64,000 bases of DNA from UBA9160 sp035489755 (GCA_035489755.1 DATGZK010000064.1:36436-100435), one strand, 5' to 3'; positions 50,685 through 58,825 are shown, counted from the first letter of the stretch. A program made the numbers and translations. Notes: generated by a model from the sequence alone, not told the origin.

Positions 50685-52063
50685 CGGCTGCCGTCGACTC
50701 CCAAGAGGTCTTTGCGCAGCTGGCCGCGGAAGGTCGACAGCTCAAAGGGTGAGAAAACGCCTTGCTGGCGCACGTGGTTCAGGTTGAGGCAGCCGGCACG
50801 AAGGGAGAGAAGGGCTACCGAGCCGGGCGATGCCATCACACCCGCCGCATGGAAGCCGTTTAGGATCTCGGCGCCGAGGAAGCGCGAGAGACCCGGAAGG
50901 AAATCCCCGGTGTAGGCGAAGAAGAACGAGGCCAGCTCTCCCTTGAGGACGCGTTCCGCCATGCGTGCGTAGAGCCGGCTCGGTGCCCAGCGTGCGAAGT
51001 TCATGGCGGCAGCACCGTTTTCGACGAAGCCTTCGCGAATCCGCGCAAGACGCTGCTCCTTCAGTACGCTGAGGAGCGTCGGAAAGTCCTCGACTTGATC
51101 GGGGAAGACCTGAAACCAAAGCATGGATACGTGGCTGCGAAAGATCGCACTGGGAGCCCCCTTGGGCCGCAGATTCGCGACGACGGGGACGACATAGCTT
51201 GCCGCCGAGAGATCACGCTCGCGGAAGACGGCGTGGTGCGCCCGGATCACCGCGGCGAGGTAGAAAAGGACGGGGGTCAGGAAACCCGCCTGCTGGTTGG
51301 CACGCTCGACGGTCCGCTGCGTTTCCTCTTTCTCGAAGGTCTCGACCGCGTAGCGCAGCGCCTGCGGAGTGCGGCGCGGCGGCCCGGCCAAGGAGCGCGG
51401 CGGCCGCGCCGCAAAGCCTGCCATGCGCGCCTGGTAGGCCCGGGCCTTAAGGCCCCGCTCCCGGGGGCCGCGCGTGTGCGGTCCCATGCTGGCTTCCGCA
51501 CTCGTCGCTGCGATTCCTGCTCCCTCGGCCGGCGAGAGGTCATTGGGCAAGCGCTCGCCGCGGTGGCAGGCAGCGAGCCATTCGATGAAGCGCTCGCTGC
51601 CCGAGCCGTCGAACAACAGGTGCGCCCAGGTCATGGCGAAATCGGTGCCTTCGGCCCCGCCGCCGTAGCGTACGACGTCGAAGCGCAGCAGGTCGCCTCT
51701 GCGCAGGTTTTGCGTCCCGTTCAAACGTTGGAAGAACACATCCGGTATGCCGTCGCTCCGTGAGGACGGGAACTCGTGCACCCGCACCGGCGGCGCAGCG
51801 TCGAGGCGAGCCCGCGGCGTGTCGTAGACGGGCGGGAGCAGTCCGAAGGGCCGCCGGATCGGAGCCCGCAGAATCGGGTTTGCACGAGACACTTGGGTTA
51901 CGAGGTCACAGAAGCCGGCCAGGTCAAAGCCCGGGCCCAGGCGCAGCACCAGCTGGGACAGATGGCTTGCGCCATTTTGCCACCGCGCTTGCGCGTCGAA
52001 GGCGCGCAGGAAGCAATCGGCCCCGGTCAGGGGGATCGGGGCAGCGGTTTGCCAGGAGCTCAT
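50681..52063 (-). CDS. condensation-domain-like acyltransferase
   Basis: A ~460-residue protein of the CoA-dependent acyltransferase/NRPS condensation superfamily. TWAHLLFDGSG holds the HxxxDG catalytic motif (His-Leu-Leu-Phe-Asp-Gly). The N-terminal segment CFLRAFDAQARWQNGASHLSQLVLRL is typical of stand-alone condensation-like proteins. Such enzymes make ester or amide bonds between an acyl-carrier thioester and an acceptor. The ATG overlaps the ACP 3 stop (ATGA), so the two are likely functional partners. Not a usual member of aryl polyene loci. Confidence 0.8.
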   Translation of the reverse strand: MSSWQTAAPIPLTGADCFLRAFDAQARWQNGASHLSQLVLRLGPGFDLAGFCDLVTQVSRANPILRAPIRRPFGLLPPVYDTPRARLDAAPPVRVHEFPSSRSDGIPDVFFQRLNGTQNLRRGDLLRFDVVRYGGGAEGTDFAMTWAHLLFDGSGSERFIEWLAACHRGERLPNDLSPAEGAGIAATSAEASMGPHTRGPRERGLKARAYQARMAGFAARPPRSLAGPPRRTPQALRYAVETFEKEETQRTVERANQQAGFLTPVLFYLAAVIRAHHAVFRERDLSAASYVVPVVANLRPKGAPSAIFRSHVSMLWFQVFPDQVEDFPTLLSVLKEQRLARIREGFVENGAAAMNFARWAPSRLYARMAERVLKGELASFFFAYTGDFLPGLSRFLGAEILNGFHAAGVMASPGSVALLSLRAGCLNLNHVRQQGVFSPFELSTFRGQLRKDLLGVDGSR

Positions 52064-52323
52064 GAGGCGCGGAGCTGAAGCTCGTAGACGCACGCCGCCA
52101 GCGACTCGGCGCTCGCAAGATTCTCCGGGGTCAGCAGGCTTTCATCCACCCACACGCCGGTCGCCTCCTCAATCGCAAGGAGGAGCTGGGTCACGGCCAG
52201 CGAGTCGAGACCGGCGTCGACGAGGCTCGACTGCTCCGTGAACTCACTCCCGACGGAGAGAAGCTGCGTGCGTAGGATGTCGAAGATGATCCGGACGAGC
52301 TCCGCACGGCTCGGGGCTGCCAC
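52060..52323 (-). CDS. acyl carrier protein (ACP 3)
   Basis: An 87-residue carrier protein with phosphopantetheine Ser41 in VDAGLDSLAVTQLLLAIEE, closer to PKS/NRPS carrier domains than to the two ACPs at 35 kb. The GTG at 52323 follows GGAGG after about 12 nt. A TACAGT box (52358-52353 on the minus strand) lies about 30 bp upstream. It heads the five-gene operon with the condensation-like protein, FAD enzyme, AMP-ligase and membrane protein. Confidence 0.85.
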   Translation of the reverse strand: MAAPSRAELVRIIFDILRTQLLSVGSEFTEQSSLVDAGLDSLAVTQLLLAIEEATGVWVDESLLTPENLASAESLAACVYELQLRAS

Positions 52324-52447
52324 GGGGGTCGGGTTCCTCCAGCTGCGGTGCGACTGTAACACCGGCCGCAGCGACGCGCGGCTAGGTCCCATCCCACCCC
52401 GCCTGCAGCGGCGCGAACGTCCGGGCCTTGGATCTGCCGGCGGTGAT

Positions 52448-52459
52448 GATAAGGTGGCG
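52448..52459 (+). promoter_or_regulatory. leaderless-type -10 region of the halogenase 2 operon
   Basis: GATAAGGTGGCG contains TAAGGT (52450-52455) and ends 4 nt before the ATG at 52464; the -10 box itself is 8 nt from it. The 12-mer is identical to that upstream of the ammonia-lyase gene (39065-39076). Confidence 0.5.
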
Positions 52460-52463
52460 GCTC

Positions 52464-53723
52464 ATGGTGGAGATCCCGGCCTCGGGTATTCGTCGGGTCG
52501 CGATCATCGGGGGTGGGCCAGCGGGGGCGACGCTCGCCACGCTGCTCGCTCGCCGGGGCGTGGAGGTCACCGTCTTCGCGCGCAACAAGCGCCCGCCCCT
52601 TGTGATCGGCGAGTCCCTGGTACCGGCGGTCATACCGTTTCTCCGCGAGCTCGGAATCGAGCAGGAAGTGGCTTCCTACAGCACCTGGAAGCCGGGAGCG
52701 ACCTTCGTGCTCGATCCCACCGACCACATGAGCTTCACCTTTGCCCAGGTCCGGAAGGCAGTCACGAACTACTCCTACAATGTCCCGCGCGATTTGTTCG
52801 ACGAGTCGATCCGACAAGCCGCGATCCGTGCGGGTGCGAAGCTGTTCGACGTGACGGCGCGGCTCGAGCGCGAGGGTGACACCGAGCGCCTTCGACTCAC
52901 CGACGAAACGATCGCGGCCACGCAGGGCGCGCTTGCTGGGCAGCCCGACCTCATCGTCGACGCCTCGGGGCGCGTGCGCCTGATCGCCAATGCGCTCGGG
53001 CTGCCGACAGAGACGGGGCCGCGGCGCGATACGGCGCTCTTCGCGCACCTCGAAGGGGTCCCTGTGATCTGCGAGGGCCATGTTCACACCGATCGTATGG
53101 ATCGCGGCTGGTGCTGGCGGATCCCGCTCCCCGGGCGCGTGTCGGTGGGCCTCGTCGTGCCGTCGGACTTCATCCGTACCTTCGGCGACACGATCGAGGA
53201 GCAGTACGACAACTATCTGCGCAAGGACGGTACGACCGGAGTGTGGGGCAGCTCGGTCAAGCGGCTGACGCCCGTCATGAAGTACACGAACTACCAGCTG
53301 GTGACGCTGCGCGGTACTGGCCCCAACTGGGTGCTCGTGGGCGACGCCTTCGGGTTCATCGATCCGGTGTTCTCGAGCGGGCTGCTCGTCGGTTTCGACG
53401 GTGCGACGCTGCTGGCCAAGACCATCGAGAATCCATCCCCACGCGGCTTCCAGGTCTTCGAGCAGCACGTGATGGATCATCTGCGGGCCTGGCACCGCGT
53501 TGTCGGTTACTACTACAACGGTCGTCTGTTTACGCTGCTCAAGCTCGGAAACTACGTTCGCCACACCTTTCTCGGTAGCATCATGAACTGGCATTTCGAG
53601 ACGCACTTGCCCCGCGTCTTCACAGGGGAGGCCACGACCCGCCGTTACAGCCGCGGCCTGCTGCACTTCATGACCCAATACGGGCTCGCGCGGAGCGACC
53701 CTTCAAGACTTCAGGTGAACTAG
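52464..53723 (+). CDS. flavin-dependent halogenase-like monooxygenase 2
   Basis: A 419-residue FAD protein with GGGPAG (16-21) and a WxWxIP motif as WCWRIP (216-221). Lys76 in TWKPGATFVL lies at the place where phenolic and tryptophan halogenases have their catalytic lysine. IGESLVPAVIPFL is the usual second motif. It is shorter than enzyme 1 and distinct in sequence, so the two probably differ in substrate or timing. It heads the plus-strand unit with the CrtI-like and FabG-like genes. Hydroxylation instead of halogenation cannot be excluded. Confidence 0.87.
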   Translation: MVEIPASGIRRVAIIGGGPAGATLATLLARRGVEVTVFARNKRPPLVIGESLVPAVIPFLRELGIEQEVASYSTWKPGATFVLDPTDHMSFTFAQVRKAVTNYSYNVPRDLFDESIRQAAIRAGAKLFDVTARLEREGDTERLRLTDETIAATQGALAGQPDLIVDASGRVRLIANALGLPTETGPRRDTALFAHLEGVPVICEGHVHTDRMDRGWCWRIPLPGRVSVGLVVPSDFIRTFGDTIEEQYDNYLRKDGTTGVWGSSVKRLTPVMKYTNYQLVTLRGTGPNWVLVGDAFGFIDPVFSSGLLVGFDGATLLAKTIENPSPRGFQVFEQHVMDHLRAWHRVVGYYYNGRLFTLLKLGNYVRHTFLGSIMNWHFETHLPRVFTGEATTRRYSRGLLHFMTQYGLARSDPSRLQVN

Positions 53724-53730
53724 GACCTTC

Positions 53731-55272
53731 ATGCGTTTCCACCGCGAGTCCTGCCGCGAAGCCTACGACGCGATCGTGATCGGGAGCGGGATCGGCGGTC
53801 TTACGACGGCTGCGCTGCTGGGAAAGGAGGGCTGGCGGGTCCTCGTGATCGAGCGACACGATCGGCCGGGTGGCTACGCGCACGGATTCCGCCGGCGCCG
53901 CTATCGCTTCGATTCTGCGGTGCACGTGATCGGGGGCTGCGAGCCCACGACCTTCGAAGGCGGCGGCCTGGTCGACCGCCTGCTGTGCGGGCTCGGGGTG
54001 CGCGATCGCTGCAGGTTTGTGCGGATCGACCCTTTCTATCGATCCGTGTTCCCAGGATTCGAAATGCATGCCCCGGCGGGCTTGGATGAGTTCGTGGCGG
54101 CGCACAGCGAGCGCTTCCCGGCCGAGGAGAAGGGGCTGCGCCAGCTCGTGCAGCTGTGTCTCGACATTCGCCAAGAGGCGCAGCGAGCGCCGGATTTTCT
54201 CCTGATTTCGGACCTGGTCCGCCTTCGCAAGCTCTATCCGACGCTCGTCCGCTACCACCGCGCAACGCTCGGGAAGGTGATGGACGAGCAGCTCAGCGAC
54301 CCGCAGCTCAAGGCCGTTTTTGCGACACTCTGGCCGTACCTCGGGCTGCCCCCTTCGCGCGTCTCCTTCCTCTACTGGGCCACGATGCTGATGAGTTACG
54401 TCGCCGACGGGGCGTACTACTGCGAGGGCGGCTTTCAGCGCCTGGCCGACGCGCTGGTCCACGCCCTCGAGGCGGAAGGCGGCGAGCTCTTGCTGAAGAG
54501 CACAGTGCGCCGCATCACGGTCGAGAACGGCCGGGCCTCCGGGGTGGTGCTCGACAATGGCCAGCGCATCACAGCGCCCGTCGTGGTCTCGAACGCCGAC
54601 GCCCGCCAAACGTTCGAGGAGCTTGTGACCGCCGAGCATCTTCCGCCGGCCTTTCTCGCGAAGCTCCGCCGCATGCGCACTTCCGTGTCTGCATTTGTGG
54701 TCTATGCGGCAGCCCGAATGGACCCGCGAGAACATGACGTCGGGCATGAGAACTTTCTCTACACGCACTGGGACCATGACCAGCACTTCGCCGACGCATG
54801 TCGCGGGACGCCGTCCTGGCAGAGCGTCACGGTGCCGACACTCGTCGATCCGACGCTGGCGCCTCCTGGCGAGCACATCTTCATTCTGACGACGCTGCTC
54901 TCCGCCGACCCGATGCGCTCCTGGCGCGCAGGCAAGCAGGAACTTGTGGAGCACATGCTGGACGGCGTCGAAGCACGCTTGCCGGGCTTTCGTTCGCAGC
55001 TCACGTTCTGCGAAGGGGCGTCGCCGCGCACCATGGAGCGCTACACCCTGAATCAGGGTGGCGCGATCTATGGCTGGGACCTGGCCCCCGACCAGGTGGG
55101 GCCGGGGCGGCTGCCTTCGAACGCCCCCGTCGAGGGCCTCTTCCTCGTCGGCCACTGGACGCGTCCCGGGGGTGGAGTCTACGGCGTCATGACTTCGGGT
55201 GTGGACGTCGCACGACGCATCAGCGGCACACCGAGCGACGTCCTGCTCGGTCTGCCGCGCCCGCCCGCTTGA
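53731..55272 (+). CDS. CrtI/CrtISO-like FAD-dependent desaturase or isomerase
   Basis: A 513-residue phytoene-desaturase-family flavoprotein. The dinucleotide motif is AIVIGSGIGGLTTAALLGKEGW with the following RHDRPGGYAHGF, and GLFLVGHWTRPGGGVYGVMTSG closes the C-terminal FAD contact. Relatives desaturate or isomerise carotenoid polyenes. Located between a halogenase-like and a ketoreductase gene, it might set double-bond geometry or add unsaturation in the polyene. It lies 7 bp after the halogenase gene, and its stop shares a base with the next start (TGATG). Confidence 0.87.
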   Translation: MRFHRESCREAYDAIVIGSGIGGLTTAALLGKEGWRVLVIERHDRPGGYAHGFRRRRYRFDSAVHVIGGCEPTTFEGGGLVDRLLCGLGVRDRCRFVRIDPFYRSVFPGFEMHAPAGLDEFVAAHSERFPAEEKGLRQLVQLCLDIRQEAQRAPDFLLISDLVRLRKLYPTLVRYHRATLGKVMDEQLSDPQLKAVFATLWPYLGLPPSRVSFLYWATMLMSYVADGAYYCEGGFQRLADALVHALEAEGGELLLKSTVRRITVENGRASGVVLDNGQRITAPVVVSNADARQTFEELVTAEHLPPAFLAKLRRMRTSVSAFVVYAAARMDPREHDVGHENFLYTHWDHDQHFADACRGTPSWQSVTVPTLVDPTLAPPGEHIFILTTLLSADPMRSWRAGKQELVEHMLDGVEARLPGFRSQLTFCEGASPRTMERYTLNQGGAIYGWDLAPDQVGPGRLPSNAPVEGLFLVGHWTRPGGGVYGVMTSGVDVARRISGTPSDVLLGLPRPPA

Positions 55273-55997
55273 TGGCGCGAAACGTCCTCATAACGGGAGC
55301 TTCTCGCGGGATCGGGCGCGCGATCGCAGTGGCGCTCGCGCGCCAAGGCTTCGACCTGGCGCTCAACTACCGCGCCGATGACGAAGCGGCCGAGAAGGCG
55401 CTGGCTCTGGTCGAGGCCGAGGGCGTCCGTGCCCGCCTCTTGCGCTTTGACGTGTCCGAGCGCCCAGCCGCCGCTCGGGCACTGGAAGACGACATGAAGG
55501 CGCATGGCCCCTACTGGGGCGCGGTATGCAACGCCGGCCTCCACTCCGATGCACCCTTCCCAACGCTGAAAGGCGAGGCTTGGGACCAGGTGATTCGCGT
55601 GAATCTCGATGGCTTTTACAACGTCCTAAAGCCGATCGTGATGCCGATGGTGCGCGCGCACCAAGGCGGTCGCATCGTCACCCTCTCGAGCTCCTCGGGG
55701 GTCGCCGGCAATCGAGGCCAGGTTAACTACAGCGCGGCGAAAGCGGGGCTGATTGGGGCCACCAAGGCCTTGGCGCAGGAACTCGCGAAGCGGGAAATCA
55801 CCGTGAACAGCGTGGCGCCCGGCCTGATCCAGACCGAGATGATCGAAGGTGCGCCGATCGAAGACATCCTGAAGAAAATTCCGATGCGCCGCCTCGGTAC
55901 ACCCGAGGAGATCGGCGCGGTCGTAGCCTTCCTGTTCTCCGAGGGCGCGGCCTACATGACCGGGCAAGTGCTCCAGGTGAACGGCGGAATGCTCTGA
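55272..55997 (+). CDS. fabG: 3-oxoacyl-ACP reductase (FabG-like)
   Basis: A 241-residue classical SDR. GASRGIGRAI is the NADP-binding motif, CNAG the NNAG variant, LSSSSGVAG the catalytic Ser, and YSAAK the YxxxK. VNSVAPGLIQTEM and the C-terminal MTGQVLQVNGGML are typical of FabG. It would reduce each beta-keto intermediate before dehydration. It is the only dedicated ketoreductase I see in the locus. The start shares a base with the preceding stop. Confidence 0.9.
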   Translation: MARNVLITGASRGIGRAIAVALARQGFDLALNYRADDEAAEKALALVEAEGVRARLLRFDVSERPAAARALEDDMKAHGPYWGAVCNAGLHSDAPFPTLKGEAWDQVIRVNLDGFYNVLKPIVMPMVRAHQGGRIVTLSSSSGVAGNRGQVNYSAAKAGLIGATKALAQELAKREITVNSVAPGLIQTEMIEGAPIEDILKKIPMRRLGTPEEIGAVVAFLFSEGAAYMTGQVLQVNGGML

Positions 55998-56021
55998 GGC
56001 TCCTTTCGCGGAGGCGGCGGC

Positions 56022-56681
56022 GTGGGGAAAACGTACCCGGAGATTGATCAGCGCATCGCCGAATTCCTTCGTAAGCAGCACGTCTTCTTTGTCGCGACGG
56101 CGCCGCTCTCGGCCGAAGGGCGGGTCAACCTCTCGCCGAAGGGCCTCCAGAGCTTTGCGGTGCTCGATCCCCGCACGGTCGCCTACCTCGACCTGACAGG
56201 CAGCGGGATCGAGACGGTCGCGCATCTGCGCGAGAACGATCGCATCACGCTTATGTTCTGCGCCTTTGAGGGCCCGCCGAAGATCCTGCGCTTGCAGGGC
56301 CGCGGCGAAGCGATCGAGCGCGGACACTCCGAGTGGGACGCGCTCGCGGCGCGCTTCCCCTCGCATCTCGGCGCCCGCGCCGTGATCCGCGTGCGCGTGG
56401 AGCGCATCGCCGACTCGTGCGGCTACGCAGTGCCTTTGATGCGTTACGAGGGCGATCGCGACCAGCTCACCCTCTGGGCCGAGCGAAAGGGGTCCGAGGG
56501 CCTGAGCGCCTACCGGGCCGCTTTCAACGGGACCAGCATCGATGGTTTGCCCGGCCTTCCGAGCGCATCGGAGGCGATCCAGACGCCGCCCACGACGTCG
56601 CGCGGGGAGGCGTGCCCGGTCGCAGCAGCGAGCGAGCCTGCCGGTTTCTTGGCGCGGGCAGAGGGGACGCGGCCTCGCTAG
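56022..56681 (+). CDS. pyridoxamine 5'-phosphate oxidase family protein
   Basis: A 219-residue split-barrel flavin-binding protein. HVFFVATAPLSAEGRVNLSPKG and YLDLTGSGIETVAHLRENDRITLMFCAFEGPPKILRLQG are the characteristic strands. The last ~45 residues are low in structure. The GTG start follows GGAGG by 8 nt. It lies 24 bp after fabG and may be on the same message, but nothing ties it to polyene synthesis. Its end overlaps the convergent amidase gene by 4 bp. Confidence 0.85.
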   Translation: MGKTYPEIDQRIAEFLRKQHVFFVATAPLSAEGRVNLSPKGLQSFAVLDPRTVAYLDLTGSGIETVAHLRENDRITLMFCAFEGPPKILRLQGRGEAIERGHSEWDALAARFPSHLGARAVIRVRVERIADSCGYAVPLMRYEGDRDQLTLWAERKGSEGLSAYRAAFNGTSIDGLPGLPSASEAIQTPPTTSRGEACPVAAASEPAGFLARAEGTRPR

Positions 56682-58108
56682 CCGAAGATCGACGGACGTC
56701 GATCCCTCCACGGCCGCGCCTGCTCGAGCTGCGCCGCAAGGCGAAAGAGCGTGGCTTCGTCCCCGTAGCGTGCAGCGAACTGCATGCCGATCGGGAGCCC
56801 ATCCTGGGTCCAGGCAAGCGGCACTGACATCGCCGGCTGACCCGTCATGTTGAAGGGCGGTGTGAACGGAAATGCTTGCGCTTGCCGGCGGTGGATCTCC
56901 GCCGCTGGGACACGCACGGGGTCGATCTGGCCGATGGCCGGCGGCGGGGTCCCCATCACCGGCGAAAGCCACACGTCGAGCGTCTCGAAGAATTGCGCGA
57001 GCTGTCGCGTGAGCCGCGCAAGCGCCCTCCAGCCTCGCGCCATCTGCTCGCCCGTCACGGCGCGCCCGCTCTCGACAATCGACCACGTGAGCGGCTCCAG
57101 TTCCTCTTCGCGCAGTGCCCGCCCCTTGCGCTCTGCGAGTTCGGAAGCCGCGGCAGCCAGGTTGGAGGATGAGATCGGACCGAGCGCGACGTAGAGGGCG
57201 CGCTGGTCGACGCCGAGCTCTCGCTCCTCGAGATCGTGGCCGAGCTGCTCGAGCAGCTTCACAGTGCTCTCGAGCGCGGCGAGCACCTCGGGATCGAGCT
57301 TCGCTCCGTCGGGGCGGGTCCGTGTAAAGCCAACGCGCAGCCGAGCGGGCGGCCGTTCGATCTCCTCAAGATACGGTCGCTCCTTCGCAGGCGAGGCAAA
57401 GGGTGCACCCCGCTCTGGATAGCCTGTCGCGTCCAAGAGTGCTGCGCTGTCGCGAACCGTGCGGGTCACCGCATGATGCACGGAGAGTCCCAAGGCGCGC
57501 AGGACCTCCTCCGGGTACACGGGATTGCGATCGCGTGTCACCTTGAGCCCGAACAGCCCGCAGCATGCGGCTGGAATCCGGATCGACCCCAAGCCGTCCG
57601 AGGCGTGCGCAAGCGGCACCATACCGGAGGCCACGGCCGCTGCCGCGCCGCCGCTCGAGCCTCCCGCAATATGTTCGGGATTCCACGGGTTGCGACAGGG
57701 TCCAAACAGGCGTCCCTCGGTCGTCCCGGTGATCCCAAACTCGGGGGTATTGGTTTTGCCCGCGATCACGAAGCCGGCCGCGCGCCAGCGTCGGACGAGC
57801 TCACCGTCCGCCGCCGGCACGTGATCGCGCAGGGCCACGCTGCCGTCCGTGCGCGGCATGCCCGCGACGTCGCAGTTGAGGTCCTTCACCAGGAAGGGAA
57901 CGCCGCGAAACGGGCCGTCTGGCAGCGGCCCGCGGGCGACGCGACGAGCTTCTTCGTAGGCACGGTGGACCACCGCGTTCAGCCTCGGGTTGTGTCTCTC
58001 GATGCGATCGATCGCTGCTTCGAGCAGCTCCGCGGGCGAGAGCGCGCCGCGGCGGATGAGCTCCGCGAGCCCGAGCCCGTCATAGTCCGTGTACGCTGCA
58101 AAGCCCAT
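56678..58108 (-). CDS. amidase-signature hydrolase
   Basis: A 476-residue amidase-signature enzyme. The catalytic Lys is in LVKDLN, and the Ser-cisSer pair lies in GGSSGGAAAAVA and SDGLGSIRIPA. The second motif normally reads DGGGSIRIPA, so one Gly is Leu here. The layout resembles 6-aminohexanoate-cyclic-dimer hydrolase and related amidases. AGAGGAG precedes the ATG. It is probably cytoplasmic; no substrate is indicated. Confidence 0.9.
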   Translation of the reverse strand: MGFAAYTDYDGLGLAELIRRGALSPAELLEAAIDRIERHNPRLNAVVHRAYEEARRVARGPLPDGPFRGVPFLVKDLNCDVAGMPRTDGSVALRDHVPAADGELVRRWRAAGFVIAGKTNTPEFGITGTTEGRLFGPCRNPWNPEHIAGGSSGGAAAAVASGMVPLAHASDGLGSIRIPAACCGLFGLKVTRDRNPVYPEEVLRALGLSVHHAVTRTVRDSAALLDATGYPERGAPFASPAKERPYLEEIERPPARLRVGFTRTRPDGAKLDPEVLAALESTVKLLEQLGHDLEERELGVDQRALYVALGPISSSNLAAAASELAERKGRALREEELEPLTWSIVESGRAVTGEQMARGWRALARLTRQLAQFFETLDVWLSPVMGTPPPAIGQIDPVRVPAAEIHRRQAQAFPFTPPFNMTGQPAMSVPLAWTQDGLPIGMQFAARYGDEATLFRLAAQLEQARPWRDRRPSIFG

Positions 58109-58194
58109 CGCATCTCCTCTCGGCGGTCATGCTACGACGCAGGTCCCCGTCGCGTAAAGCGGCGACCCAGATCGGGGTCGAGGTAGCATGCGGT

Positions 58195-58569
58195 ATGAGC
58201 CGAGCACACATTGGCAACCATCTCAAGATGACGTTGGCGCTCGGTCTTCGAACGCAGAGCCGCGCCTTCTATGGCGAAGTCTTGAGCTGCCGCATGCTCG
58301 CGAGCCCGCGGCCCGATCTTGACCTTTGGGAGTTCGAGGGGGGCTTCATCCTCGGCCTCTTCTTCGTCCCTCAGGGCCAGGTCCTTTCCGTGGCCCAGCG
58401 CGAACGTGCCACTTGGCTCGAGATCCAGGTGGCGGACCCTGCTGCCGTGAAAGCCCAACTGCTGGCCTTTGGTGTGCCCGAGGTCGTGTACGAGGACCGC
58501 ACTCGTTTCTACTTCCGCGCTCCGGGAGGCTGCGTCTTCCGATTGGCACCGCTCGGCGGTGGGATCTAG
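58195..58569 (+). CDS. VOC-family (glyoxalase-like) protein
   Basis: A 124-residue vicinal-oxygen-chelate protein with two beta-alpha-beta-beta-beta modules: LALGLRTQSRAFYGEVLSC and ATWLEIQVADPAAVKAQLLAF, with FRAPGGCVFRLAPLGG at the end. Metal ligands are uncertain, since the usual first-strand His is not obvious. The ATG at 58195 follows TAGCAT (58184-58189) by 5 nt with no Shine-Dalgarno, as in other apparently leaderless genes here. Confidence 0.78.
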   Translation: MSRAHIGNHLKMTLALGLRTQSRAFYGEVLSCRMLASPRPDLDLWEFEGGFILGLFFVPQGQVLSVAQRERATWLEIQVADPAAVKAQLLAFGVPEVVYEDRTRFYFRAPGGCVFRLAPLGGGI

Positions 58570-58579
58570 GGGAGGGAGA

Positions 58580-58825
58580 GTGGCGATCGAACTCGACAAG
58601 GAGCGCAAACAGCGCATGGTGCGCGCGATCCAAACCTATTTCGTCGAGAAACTCGATCAAGAGATCGGACAGCTCGCCGCAGAGCTCCTTTTGGAGTTCT
58701 TCGTGAAGCAGGTCGGGCCCACCATCTACAATCAAGCCGTGAAAGATGCCCAAGCCTTCCTCCAGGACAAGCTGATGGATCTCGATGGCGTGCTTTACCA
58801 GCCAGAGGAGCCGCGCTCGCGTTGA
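58580..58825 (+). CDS. DUF2164 family protein
   Basis: An 81-residue protein with the DUF2164 signature: ELDKERKQRMVRAIQTYFVEKLDQEIGQLAAELLLEFFVKQVGPTIYNQAVKDA (given in parts: IQTYFVEKLDQEIGQLAAE, FFVKQVGPTIYNQAVKDA). Mostly helical, function unknown. The GTG start follows GGAGGGAG. Its TGA overlaps the next gene's TTG (TTGA), so the HAD gene is probably coupled to it. Confidence 0.8.
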   Translation: MAIELDKERKQRMVRAIQTYFVEKLDQEIGQLAAELLLEFFVKQVGPTIYNQAVKDAQAFLQDKLMDLDGVLYQPEEPRSR

